Counted from the first letter of the stretch, positions 8,290 through 16,874 are shown. The stretch: 18,185 nucleotides of DNA from JAYKHL01 sp035284865 (GCA_035284865.1 JAYKHL010000191.1:1-18185); one strand, 5' to 3'. Notes: generated from the sequence alone by a model not told the origin. Program-made: numbers and translations.

Positions 8290-8379
8290 GCCCTTCCCCT
8301 GGTGAGATGGTCTCTCCCCAGTAAAGCACGACCCCGCACGACGTGCGCGAGCGGTTAGCGCCTGCCCCCGGAGGGCAAG
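8290..8379. promoter_or_regulatory. Divergent 90-base intergenic region between the sensor kinase and paralog B
   Basis: Both transcription units must start from, or near, these 90 bases. Visible elements are GGAGGG (8370-8375), four bases before the ATG at 8380, and GGAAGGG on the minus strand just before the ATG at 8289. There is also an interrupted palindrome CGCAC-GAC-GTGCG around 8335-8347 that could be a protein-binding site. I could not identify a convincing -35/-10 pair on either strand. The palindrome is short and could be chance at this GC content. Confidence 0.4.
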
Positions 8380-11300
8380 ATGGGGACGTCCCCCCCTGCT
8401 CGCCCCGCCATGCGCCCACGTCCGCGCCGCTCGCTCTCCTTGCTGTGCCTTGCGCTCGCCGCTGCCGGCCTGGCTTCCCGGCCGGCGGCTGCAGCCACGC
8501 TGGATCCCACGGTGCGCCTGTACACGCTGGAGACGCCCCACTTCCGCGTGAACTACCAGGAGGGCTACGACGACGTGGCCCGCAAGGCCGCAGCCTTTGC
8601 AGAGGAGGCCCACACGCGCGTGGCGCGCTACATGGGCGCGACCCCCACCCAGAAGACCGAGCTCACCCTCTTCGATCACGAGGACACGCCCGGCGGCATG
8701 GCGCTGCCGTACGTCAACAACGCCATCTACGTGAACCTGACGGCGCCGGACGCCGACTTCCTGTGGGGCCGGTATGACGACTGGCTGAAGATGGTCATCA
8801 CCCATGAGTACACCCACACGCTGCACTTCGAGACGGTGGAGGGGATCGCCGCCGGGCTGAACAGGGTCTTCGGCCGCTTCCTGTTCCCCAACATGTGGCA
8901 GCCGCCGTTCCTCATCGAGGGGCTGGCCGTCACCGTGGAGTCGCTCTACACCGACGAAGGCCGGGGAGGCCGGGGCCACGAGACCTACTACGACATGTAC
9001 CTGCGGGCAGACAGCCTCGAGGGGCGGCAGCTCACGATCGACCAGGTCGGCACCTACCACCTGACGGAGTTTCCCTCGGGAGATGCCTGCTACGTCTACG
9101 GCACCTACTTCTACAAGTACATGGTCGAGCGCTACGGGGCCGACAAGCCGCCCGCCATCGCGCACGCCTACGCCCGCTCGCCGTGGCTGGGCATCGACCA
9201 CGCCGTCGCCGAGGTGCTGCCCGGGCGCGACACGATGCAGATCTGGGACGAGATGACCCTCTGGCTGCGGCGCCGCAGCGCCGCGCAGCTGGCCGCGATC
9301 CGGCGGCGCCCTCTCACCCTGACGCGGGCGATCACCACCACGGGCATGCACCACCGCCACCCGGGCTGGCTGCCGGACGGCACGCTGGTGTTCGTGGAAG
9401 GGCTGCGCCATGGCCCGCCGCAGCTGGTGGCGGTGCGGGGTTGGCGCCACGGACAGCCCGTCCTGGAACCCCTCGCGCGCAAGAGCCAGGTGGGGGCCTA
9501 CGACCTCTCTCGCGACGGCCGCTCGATGTACTACGCGGACAGCCGGGGGCGCAACAACTACTCCAGCTTCGACGACGTCTTCCGGCACGACTTCGCCACG
9601 CACACCACGACCGCCCTCACGGACTACGCCCGCATCGCCCAGCCGGGCATCAGCCCGGACGGCCAGCGGCTGCTCGCGGTGCGGGGGGGGCGCGGCCAGA
9701 GCCACCTGCTGCTGCTCGACGCGCAGGGCCACGAGCTCCGTCAGCTCACGGCCTGGCCCGACGAGGCCCAGATCAGCGCCCCCCGCTGGAGCCCGGACGG
9801 CCAGCACGTCGTGTTCTCGGCCTGGCACGCGGGCACCCGAGACCTGTACCTGGTCGACACCGCCACGTGGCGCATCGAGCAGCTCTGGCGCGACGACGAC
9901 GTGGACACGGGCCCCGTGTGGACGCCCGACCAGCGCCACATCCTGTTCGCCTCGGATCGCGAGGGCGGCGTCTACAACATCTTCGCCTACGACTGGCAGG
10001 CCCGCACGCTCGCCCGCGTCACCAACGTGCCGACGGGCGTGTGCGAGCCCGCCGTGCGGCCAGACGGCCAGGAGCTCGCCGTCAGCTACTGCCGCGGCTT
10101 CGGCTGGGACATCCACACGTTGCCGCTGGACCCGGCGACGTGGGAGCCCGTACCCCTGCCCGGGCGCGAGGCGCGCCGGCCGTTCGCCCCGCCGCCCCTC
10201 CCGGGCCCCACCCACGCCAGCCCCTACAGCCCCGCCGTGACCCTGTTGCCCAAGCTCTGGCTGCCGCTGTACCAGGCCAACCCCGCCTCACTCGGGGCCT
10301 TCACGCTCGGCTACGACGTGGTGCTGACGAACCTCTACTTCGCCCACCTCGGCTGGGCCCTGCAGGGCGACGGCTGGGTGGACCGCGAGACGGGGGCGGC
10401 CGTGCCGCTGGCCCCGCTCGACCGGGCGGTGGGCACCTTCCTGTACCAGAACACGCAGTACGACCTCAACTGGAACGTGCTGGCCTCCGTCTTCCCGAAC
10501 CGCTACAGCGTGCCGCTGCGCGACGGCACGACCCTCACGCCGATGCAGCGCTTTGCCACGCTGACGGCCGGCCTCGGCTGGAACAACCTTCCGTCGCCCC
10601 TCACGAACGCCAGCTACCAGGTGGGGGACGTGCATGCGCTGAACCTCAACGTGCGTTTGATCCAGGACCTGTCTCCGGCCAGCGAACGCCAGCCCCTCGA
10701 GGGCACCAACCTCCTCCCGCCCGCGGGCCGCAGCCACAGCCTGAGCTACGCCTACCGTTACAACGACAACGGCCGCTACGGCTACTCGATCTCGCCCGAG
10801 CACGGCTCGCTGGGCTCCTGGGGCGTGGAGGTGGCCCACCCCTGGCTGGGCTCCGAGGTGGACTACTACCGCGGCTTCCTCGACCACCGGCGCTTCTGGG
10901 GGCTGCCCTGGCGGCACCACGTGCTGGCCCTGCGGGGCATGGCCGGCCTGAACCTCGGGCGGCCCCAGGGCGATTTCTTCCTGGGGGGCACGCGCCCCGT
11001 CAACCAGGCAGGCACGCCCGACATCCGCGTGGCGGCCGACCCTGACGATCTGCTCGTGGGGCTGCGCGGCTACCCGCTGGGCTCGGTGGGGGGCAACGCG
11101 GCCGCCCTGCTCGCAGCCGAGTACCGCTTCCCGCTTGCGGAGGTGCAGCACGGGCTCGGCACCCTCCCCCTCCTGGGCGAGCGCCTGAGCGGTGCCCTGT
11201 TCTGCGACGCCGGCACGGCCTGGACGAACGACTGGGCTCGCTTCCTCGGGCGACAGCAGCCCGCCGAGGCCCGGCTGCTGCCGACCCTCGCCGACGCCCG

Positions 11301-11523
11301 CCTGGGGGTGGGCGGAGAGCTGCGGCTGCACTTCAAGATCCACAACAACCCGCTCAACACCAACCCCGTGGCCGTGATCGGGCGCTCGGCCTGGCCCGCC
11401 CTCAACGCCCTGAACGACTCGGCGGGCATCCTGCGGCTCGGGCTGGCCCAGGGCCTGCTCGCGGGGGCCGACGGCCAGCTGCCCGCGCCCGCGGCCTACT
11501 TCGACATGGGGACGTACTTCTAG
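8380..11523 (+). CDS. Exported gluzincin-type zinc peptidase fused to a β-propeller and outer-membrane barrel (paralog B)
   Basis: A protein of 1047 residues, homologous to the 1683-4628 product from the signal peptide to the last residues. The ATG at 8380 has GGAGGG at the right distance; a Met at residue 11 would also leave a good signal peptide (RPRPRRSLSLLCLALAAAGL, ending in AAA before ATLD). The peptidase domain (about 45-305) has HEYTH at 142-146 and Glu180 in FLIEGLAV; the first-His-to-Glu spacing of 38 residues equals that in paralog A. The propeller (about 325-590) shows blades with LPDGTLVF, SPDGQHVVFSAWHAG and FASDREGG. A Pro-rich linker precedes a barrel of about 420 residues, longer than in paralog A, ending YFDMGTYF. 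Three cysteines (237, 554, 571) occur in the peptidase and propeller parts. Predicted location is the outer membrane, with the peptidase and propeller either outside or in the periplasm; topology is not decidable here. Confidence 0.86.
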   Translation: MGTSPPARPAMRPRPRRSLSLLCLALAAAGLASRPAAAATLDPTVRLYTLETPHFRVNYQEGYDDVARKAAAFAEEAHTRVARYMGATPTQKTELTLFDHEDTPGGMALPYVNNAIYVNLTAPDADFLWGRYDDWLKMVITHEYTHTLHFETVEGIAAGLNRVFGRFLFPNMWQPPFLIEGLAVTVESLYTDEGRGGRGHETYYDMYLRADSLEGRQLTIDQVGTYHLTEFPSGDACYVYGTYFYKYMVERYGADKPPAIAHAYARSPWLGIDHAVAEVLPGRDTMQIWDEMTLWLRRRSAAQLAAIRRRPLTLTRAITTTGMHHRHPGWLPDGTLVFVEGLRHGPPQLVAVRGWRHGQPVLEPLARKSQVGAYDLSRDGRSMYYADSRGRNNYSSFDDVFRHDFATHTTTALTDYARIAQPGISPDGQRLLAVRGGRGQSHLLLLDAQGHELRQLTAWPDEAQISAPRWSPDGQHVVFSAWHAGTRDLYLVDTATWRIEQLWRDDDVDTGPVWTPDQRHILFASDREGGVYNIFAYDWQARTLARVTNVPTGVCEPAVRPDGQELAVSYCRGFGWDIHTLPLDPATWEPVPLPGREARRPFAPPPLPGPTHASPYSPAVTLLPKLWLPLYQANPASLGAFTLGYDVVLTNLYFAHLGWALQGDGWVDRETGAAVPLAPLDRAVGTFLYQNTQYDLNWNVLASVFPNRYSVPLRDGTTLTPMQRFATLTAGLGWNNLPSPLTNASYQVGDVHALNLNVRLIQDLSPASERQPLEGTNLLPPAGRSHSLSYAYRYNDNGRYGYSISPEHGSLGSWGVEVAHPWLGSEVDYYRGFLDHRRFWGLPWRHHVLALRGMAGLNLGRPQGDFFLGGTRPVNQAGTPDIRVAADPDDLLVGLRGYPLGSVGGNAAALLAAEYRFPLAEVQHGLGTLPLLGERLSGALFCDAGTAWTNDWARFLGRQQPAEARLLPTLADARLGVGGELRLHFKIHNNPLNTNPVAVIGRSAWPALNALNDSAGILRLGLAQGLLAGADGQLPAPAAYFDMGTYF

Positions 11524-11734
11524 AGCACCGATCAAGCCACGAGCGTGAGTGGATGGCGACGGGCTGGCGTCCAGGGGCCAGGAACGACGAGGGAGCGTGC
11601 CCGGAGGCACGTGGCCGAGGAGCGACGACGTCCCTGGGCGTCAGAACGAGCCAGCCGCCGGGCGAAGACCTGATTGGTACTCCAGGCCCGGCGGGGGTAG
11701 AAGGGGCTCGTCGCACGCTGATCCGGAGGGCCCC
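11524..11734 (+). promoter_or_regulatory. Structured 5' leader of the decarboxylase gene (candidate cis-regulatory RNA)
   Basis: There is no plausible gene in these 211 bases, but the strand folds into nested helices with perfect arms. These are GGCTGG 11562-11567 with CCAGCC 11651-11656, CCAGGG 11571-11576 with CCCTGG 11632-11637, and GCCA 11577-11580 with TGGC 11612-11615. An apical hairpin pairs CGTGCC 11596-11601 with GGCACG 11606-11611 around a CGGA loop. A second helix, CCGCCGGGC 11655-11663 with GCCCGGCGG 11686-11694 (9 bp), abuts the first and could stack on it. CGACGAG at 11585-11591 is complementary to CTCGTCG at 11707-11713, which lies just before the ribosome binding site GGAGGG (11725-11730), so a pseudoknot could modulate translation. 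No T-run follows any helix. I do not recognise a known riboswitch consensus. Confidence 0.55.
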
Positions 11735-13651
11735 ATGCTGCCACACCTGCCCCACCTGGAACGTGGCCTTGCGGCGATCACCGCCTGGCAGTCGCGCTGG
11801 GCGGAGTTCCCCACGGCCGCCTCCACCATGGTCCCGGACGCGACCATGGTGGAGGCGCTCGACGCGCTGACGACCCGCCTGCAGGCCAACTACCCCTTCC
11901 ACCACCCGGCGTACGCCGGGCAGATGATCAAGCCCCCACACCCCGTGGCCATGCTGGCCTACACCCTGGCGATGCAGCTGAACCCCAACAACCACGCGCT
12001 GGACGGGGGGCCGGCCACGGCCGAGCTGGAGCGCGAGGCCGTGGCGCAGCTGGCCGGGATGCTGGGGCTGCCGACCCACCTCGGGCACCTCACGGGGGGC
12101 GGCACGATGGCCAACCTCGAGGCCCTCTGGGTCGCCCGCCAGCTGCACCCCGGGCGGCCGATCGCCCACTCCAGCCAGGCCCACTACACCCACGCCCGGA
12201 TGGGGGCGTTGCTCGGCGTGCGGATGGTGGAGGTCGCCACCGACGCCCACGGCCGCCTGTCGCTCGCGGGGCTGGCCGAGGCCCATGCCCGCGAGCCGCT
12301 CGGCACCGTGGTCGTCACGGCCGGGACGACCGGCCTGGGGGCCATCGACCCCATCCACGAGGTGATCACCTGGGCCCGGGCCCACGGCGTGCGCGTGCAT
12401 GTCGACGCCGCCTACGGCGGCTTCTTCACCCTGCTGGCCCAGACCGACCCGCCGATCCTGCCCCCGGCGGCCTTCACGGCGATCGGGCAGGCCGACAGCG
12501 TGGTGATCGACCCGCACAAGCATGGCCTGCAGCCCTACGGGTGCGGCTGTGTGCTGTTCCGCGACCCCGACGTGGCCGCCCTCTACCGCCACGACTCGCC
12601 CTACACCTACTACACCTCGGACGCGGTGCACCTCGGCGAGATCAGCCTGGAGTGCTCGCGGCCCGGGGCCGCGGCCGCCGCGCTTTGGACCACCCTGCGG
12701 TGCCTGCCTCTGGCCCCCAACCACGGGCTCGGCCCCGTGCTCAAGGCCTGTCGTCGCGCTGCGCTGGCCTGGGCGGGGCTGATCACCGAGAGCCCCCACC
12801 TGCACCTCGTCCTGCCGCCAGAGCTGGACATCGTCACGTTCTTCCCCACGGGCGCAGGCTGGCAAGCCTCGGCCATCAGCATCGAGTCGGACCAGGTGTT
12901 CAGCCTGCTGATGAACGACCCGCAAGAGCCCGTCTACCTCGCCAAGCTGGTGCTGCCGAAGGCGCTGGTGGCACCCCATGCCCCGCAGGTGGTCTGGGAC
13001 CGCGACGACCTCGTGGTGCTTCGCTCGTGCCTGCTCAAGCCCGAGCACGAGATGGTGGTGCCCTGGCTGCACGCCCGCGTCGAGCGCTACGCGAGCCAGC
13101 CCGAGGACTGGGGGGGGGCCCGCCCTGCCCCGCCAGCCCCCCGCCAGCGTGCCCTCACGGGCCCGCTCAGCCTGAAGGCCGAGTGGCAGGCCCTGGTGGC
13201 GCGCCACTGCGACGCCCTCGCGCCCCGGCTGACGGAGGCCCTGCGCGCGCTGCGCAGCCGCCGCTGGCACCCGGACGTCGCGCGGCTGGACATCGAGCTC
13301 GCCCACCCCTACGGCGTGGGCGGCGAGGCCGGGCTCAAGCTCTTCACCCTGGGCGCCGACGGCTGGCTCGTGTGCCACCCGCCAGCAGGCGAGGACGGGC
13401 CGTTCTCCGGCAGCGAGCCCCTGCTGCCGGACGTGGCCGCGATCGTGCCCGAGGAGGCGCTGGCGCAGCCGCGCTTCGCCGCCCTGCACGAGGCCGTGGA
13501 GGATGCCCACGAGCTGGCTGGCAAGCACCTGATCGAGTGGGTCGCCGCCTGCTGGCAGGCCACCGGCGAGGGGCCGGGCCCGCTCCGCGTGACCATCGGC
13601 TTCGCCGACGACGAGGACCGGCTGGACCTGACGACGGGGGCCTGGGTGTGA
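11735..13651 (+). CDS. Group II PLP-dependent decarboxylase, tyrosine-decarboxylase-like, with C-terminal extension
   Basis: A protein of 638 residues. The ATG at 11735 has GGAGGG four bases upstream. The fold-type I decarboxylase core (about 40-460) shows the PLP-binding lysine Lys262 in IDPHKHGLQPYG, the ring-stacking His150 in SSQAHYTH, and Asp224 in HVDAAYGG, which contacts the pyridine nitrogen. Motifs such as NPNNHALDGGPATAELE and GGGTMANLEALWVAR resemble bacterial tyrosine decarboxylases of about 620 residues. The likely reaction is amino acid to amine plus CO2 in the cytoplasm; the substrate (tyrosine, another aromatic amino acid or glutamate) cannot be fixed from sequence. A Pro-rich linker (460-475) leads to about 165 residues I cannot assign. 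It ends five bases from the convergent permease gene and follows the barrel gene after 211 bases. No amino-acid/amine antiporter gene, often a partner of such enzymes, is in the window. Confidence 0.88.
   Translation: MLPHLPHLERGLAAITAWQSRWAEFPTAASTMVPDATMVEALDALTTRLQANYPFHHPAYAGQMIKPPHPVAMLAYTLAMQLNPNNHALDGGPATAELEREAVAQLAGMLGLPTHLGHLTGGGTMANLEALWVARQLHPGRPIAHSSQAHYTHARMGALLGVRMVEVATDAHGRLSLAGLAEAHAREPLGTVVVTAGTTGLGAIDPIHEVITWARAHGVRVHVDAAYGGFFTLLAQTDPPILPPAAFTAIGQADSVVIDPHKHGLQPYGCGCVLFRDPDVAALYRHDSPYTYYTSDAVHLGEISLECSRPGAAAAALWTTLRCLPLAPNHGLGPVLKACRRAALAWAGLITESPHLHLVLPPELDIVTFFPTGAGWQASAISIESDQVFSLLMNDPQEPVYLAKLVLPKALVAPHAPQVVWDRDDLVVLRSCLLKPEHEMVVPWLHARVERYASQPEDWGGARPAPPAPRQRALTGPLSLKAEWQALVARHCDALAPRLTEALRALRSRRWHPDVARLDIELAHPYGVGGEAGLKLFTLGADGWLVCHPPAGEDGPFSGSEPLLPDVAAIVPEEALAQPRFAALHEAVEDAHELAGKHLIEWVAACWQATGEGPGPLRVTIGFADDEDRLDLTTGAWV
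11818..11857. repeat. 16-bp perfect inverted repeat inside the decarboxylase coding sequence
   Basis: Arms at 11818-11833 and 11842-11857 are exact reverse complements, with an 8-base spacer (ccggacgc). The core of each arm contains ACCATGGT. It lies 83 bases after the start codon and encodes a self-similar peptide, TMVPDATMVE (residues 31-40). In RNA it would form a very stable hairpin near the 5' end of the coding region. Confidence 0.9.
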
Positions 13652-13655
13652 GGCC

Positions 13656-16600
13656 TCAGGGGCGCCCCGCCCCGGCCAGGCGCGCATAAAGCACCGGCAC
13701 CACCACGAGCGTGAGGGCCGTGGAGGCGAAGGTGCCAAAGATCAGCGAGATCGCGAGCCCCTGGAAGATGGGGTCGAACAGGATCACGAGCGCCCCGACC
13801 ATGACGGCCCCGGCCGTGAGAAAGATGGGCCGAGCCCGGACGAGCCCCGCCTCGACCACCGCCTGCGCCGTGGGCACCCCCTCAGCCTCCCGGGCCTGGG
13901 CGAACTCGACCAGCAGGATCGAGTTGCGCACGATGATGCCCGCCAACGCGATCGCGCCGATCATGGAGGTGGCCGTGAAGAAGGCCCCGAAGAGCCAGTG
14001 GCCAGGCACGATGCCCACGAGCGTGAGGGGGATGGGGCTCATGATCACGAGGGGCAGCCGGAACGACTGGAACCAGCCGACGATCAGCAGGTAGATCACC
14101 ACCAGCCCGACGCCGAAGGCCGCGCCGAGGTCCCGGAAGACCTCGTACGTGACCTGCCACTCGCCGTCCCACTTCACGGCGGGGTGATCCGTCAGGGCCG
14201 GCTGGCCCGTGAAGTACTGCACCACAGGCTGCCCGTCGAGCCCCCTCAGCGCGCCGATGGCATCCCCGAGCGCCAGCATGCCATACACGGGGCTCTCCGA
14301 GCGGCCGGCCACGTCGGCGATGACGTAGACCACGGGCTGCAGGTTCTTGGCATGGCGCGAGGGTTCCACGGTGCCGGCCACGGGGCGAACGAGCTCCCCG
14401 AGGGGCACACCGCCCCCCCCGGGGCCCACGAGCCTGAGGCCGAGCAGCTTCCCGAGCCCGGACCGCTCCGCCTCGGGAGCTCGGACCGTGATCACGACGG
14501 GCTCCAGCTCATCCGGGTCGTGCAGCAGCCCGGCCGGGACACCGCCGAGCATCGCCGCCACCTCCTGGGCCGCCTCGGCCTCGGAGAGGCCCGCCAGCCG
14601 CGCCTTGTCGCCGAACACCAGGCGGTGCTCGCGCTGAGGCGCCTCCCGCACGATGTCCACGTCCACCACCTCCGGGTGCTGCCGGAAGCGCTCGGCCACC
14701 TGCGCCGCCAGGGCCGCCCGGGCCTCCGCCGTGGGGCCGTAGACCTCCGCGACGAGCGGCGAGAGCACGGGGGGCCCCGGGGGAATCTCGACGACCTTCA
14801 CGTTCGCGCCGTAGGGTGCAGCCAGGGCCTGCAGGGGCTCCCGCAGGCGCCGCGCCACGTCGTGCGACTGCGCCTTGCGGCCGGTCTTGTCGCGGAGGTT
14901 GACCTGGAGGTCAGCCAGGTGGTCGCCAGCCCGCATGTAGTAGTGCCGCACCAGGCCGTTGAAGTTGAAGGGCGCGGCCGTGCCAACGTACAGCTGGTAG
15001 GTCGTCACCTCGTTGACCTGCGCCAGGTGGTCCCCCAGCTTGCGGGCCACCTCGGCCGTGCGCTCCAGGGGCGTGCCCTCCGGCATGTCGATGAGCACCT
15101 GGAACTCGCTCTTGTTGTCGAAGGGCAGCATCTTCAGGTAGACGGCCTTCAGCGCGACCAGGGCGGCCACCCCCAGCAGCAGGGCCGCCACGCCCGCCAG
15201 GAAGAGGCGCTGCGCGCCGCGGTCGGCCACGAGGGTCGCCAGGAGGCGGGCGTAGCCCGCTGCCAGGCCCCGTGGGGCGGCCTCCTGGTCAGGCGCCGCG
15301 TGGGCATCCGCCTTCAGGAAGCGCAGCGCGAACCACGGCGTCACCACGAACGCGACGGCCAGCGAGAACATCATCGCCACCGAGGCGTTGATGGGAATGG
15401 GGGCCATGTAGGGGCCCATCAGGCCCGAGACGAAGGTCATCGGCATCAGCGTCGCGACCACGGTGATCGTGGCCAGGATGGTGGGGTTGCCCACCTCGTC
15501 CACGGCCGCCACCACCCGCTCCCGGACGGACAGCTCGGTGCGCGAGGCCCAGCGGTGGATGTTCTCCACGACGACGATGGCGTCGTCGACCAGGATGCCG
15601 ATGGCGAAGATGAGGGCGAAGAGCGTGACGCGGTTCAGCGTGTAGCCATAGGCCATCGAGAGGAACAGCGCGATGGCCAGCGTGACGGGCACGGCCACGC
15701 CCACCACAAGGGCCTCCCGCGCGCCAAGCGCCACCCCGATCAGCAAGATCACGGAGACCATGGCGATCAGCAGGTGCTCGATGAGCTCGGCCGCCTTGTG
15801 CGCCGCGGTCTGCCCGTAGTTCCGCGTCACCTCGACGTGGATCTCTCGCGGGATCACCCGCCCCTGCAGGTCCTGCACCTTGGCCACCACGGCCTCGGCC
15901 ACCGCCACCGCGTTGGTGCCCTTGAGCTTGGCGACGGCGACCGTCACGGCTGGACGCACCTGACCTGGTGGCAGGGCAGCGCTGGCGGCCTCGTGGCCGT
16001 GGGCTGGGGAGGCAGCCCCTGGCCCCGTGCCGAAGAACACGTAGCTCTCGGGCTCGGCCGCCCCGTCCTGCACCGTCGCCACGTCGCGCAGGTGGACGGG
16101 CCGCCCGGCCGACGTGCCGACCACGAGCCCCCGGAGGGCCTCGGGTGCACGCAGCAGGGCCCCGACGCGCACCTGCGCCAGCTGGCCGCCCTGCCGGAAG
16201 GCCCCCGCGGGCAGCGAGACGTTGGCAGCCTCGAGGGCGTGTCGCACCCGCTGCGGCGTCAGGCCGTGGGCCGCCAGCCGGGCAGGGGAGAGCCACACCG
16301 TGAGGGCCCGCGGCCGGCCCCCGATCAGGGTGACGTCGCTGACGTGGCGGACCTGCTTGATCTCCTCTTCCAGCACCGCCGCGGCGCGACGCAGGTCGGG
16401 ATCGCCGAGGCGCTCGCTCCAGAGCGTCAGCGTCACGATGGGCACGTCGTCGATGGAGCGGGCGGCGATGACGGGCTCGCCGACGCCCGACACCAGCTGC
16501 CCCTTGCTCGCCATCACCTTGGCATGCAGCCGCACCAGCGCGTCCTCGACCTTGGTGCCCACGAAGAAGCGCACGGTCACGAGGGCCTGCCCCGGCTGGG

Positions 16601-16874
16601 CCGTGGCGTAGACGTGCTCGACACCCTCGAGCTCCGCCATACGCTTTTGCAGGGGGCGCACGACGCGCGCCTCGACCTCCTGGGCAGAGGCCATGGGGTA
16701 GGGCACCATCACGTCGACCATCGGCACGACGATCTGGGGCTCCTCCTCGCGCGGCGTGGCCCAGACGGCCAGGACCCCGAGGAGCAGCGCCGCCATGACG
16801 AGCAGGGGCGTGAGCTTGAAGTCGATGAAGAAGGCCGCCACGCGGCCGGAGATGCCGAGCCTGGGGGGGGTCAT
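13656..16874 (-). CDS. RND-family efflux permease (AcrB-like, inner membrane)
   Basis: A protein of 1072 residues, the usual length for RND permeases. A first membrane helix lies at about 20-40, then a large periplasmic porter domain (about 45-360). A helix bundle carries the proton-relay pair Asp430-Asp431 in ILVDDAIVVVENIHRW, which corresponds to Asp407/408 of AcrB. A second periplasmic domain (about 565-900) and a second helix bundle (about 900-1072) follow. The bundle carries VRNSILLVEF, so Arg occupies the place of AcrB Lys940. A Gly/Ala/His-rich insertion (about 282-308, with AHGHEAA) lies in the porter domain. The protein should exchange protons for substrate in a tripartite pump; the substrate is not deducible. 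The ATG at 16874 overlaps the adaptor's TGA (TGATG), and GGAGG lies seven bases upstream. No TolC-like channel gene is in the window. It ends five bases from the convergent decarboxylase stop. Confidence 0.95.
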   Translation of the reverse strand: MTPPRLGISGRVAAFFIDFKLTPLLVMAALLLGVLAVWATPREEEPQIVVPMVDVMVPYPMASAQEVEARVVRPLQKRMAELEGVEHVYATAQPGQALVTVRFFVGTKVEDALVRLHAKVMASKGQLVSGVGEPVIAARSIDDVPIVTLTLWSERLGDPDLRRAAAVLEEEIKQVRHVSDVTLIGGRPRALTVWLSPARLAAHGLTPQRVRHALEAANVSLPAGAFRQGGQLAQVRVGALLRAPEALRGLVVGTSAGRPVHLRDVATVQDGAAEPESYVFFGTGPGAASPAHGHEAASAALPPGQVRPAVTVAVAKLKGTNAVAVAEAVVAKVQDLQGRVIPREIHVEVTRNYGQTAAHKAAELIEHLLIAMVSVILLIGVALGAREALVVGVAVPVTLAIALFLSMAYGYTLNRVTLFALIFAIGILVDDAIVVVENIHRWASRTELSVRERVVAAVDEVGNPTILATITVVATLMPMTFVSGLMGPYMAPIPINASVAMMFSLAVAFVVTPWFALRFLKADAHAAPDQEAAPRGLAAGYARLLATLVADRGAQRLFLAGVAALLLGVAALVALKAVYLKMLPFDNKSEFQVLIDMPEGTPLERTAEVARKLGDHLAQVNEVTTYQLYVGTAAPFNFNGLVRHYYMRAGDHLADLQVNLRDKTGRKAQSHDVARRLREPLQALAAPYGANVKVVEIPPGPPVLSPLVAEVYGPTAEARAALAAQVAERFRQHPEVVDVDIVREAPQREHRLVFGDKARLAGLSEAEAAQEVAAMLGGVPAGLLHDPDELEPVVITVRAPEAERSGLGKLLGLRLVGPGGGGVPLGELVRPVAGTVEPSRHAKNLQPVVYVIADVAGRSESPVYGMLALGDAIGALRGLDGQPVVQYFTGQPALTDHPAVKWDGEWQVTYEVFRDLGAAFGVGLVVIYLLIVGWFQSFRLPLVIMSPIPLTLVGIVPGHWLFGAFFTATSMIGAIALAGIIVRNSILLVEFAQAREAEGVPTAQAVVEAGLVRARPIFLTAGAVMVGALVILFDPIFQGLAISLIFGTFASTALTLVVVPVLYARLAGAGRP

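Noticed and set aside
6367..8358. Open frames on the plus strand opposite both kinases (also 4721-6472)
   Set aside because: Low-complexity shadow translations with no motifs; the minus-strand kinases have complete catalytic motifs.
8290..10215. Upstream extension of the MASE1 kinase frame to 10215
   Set aside because: The extra residues overlap paralog B in antisense and show no domain. The ATG at 8289 directly precedes the membrane domain and has a ribosome binding site.
11655..11694. The 9-bp hairpin as an intrinsic terminator for paralog B
   Set aside because: It is followed by G-rich sequence (gggtagaagggg) with no T-run, and it fits better as part of the nested leader structure.
13652..13655. 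A shared bidirectional terminator between the decarboxylase and the permease
   Set aside because: The stop codons are only four bases apart, so any terminator would lie inside coding sequence. No hairpin with T-runs on both sides was found there.
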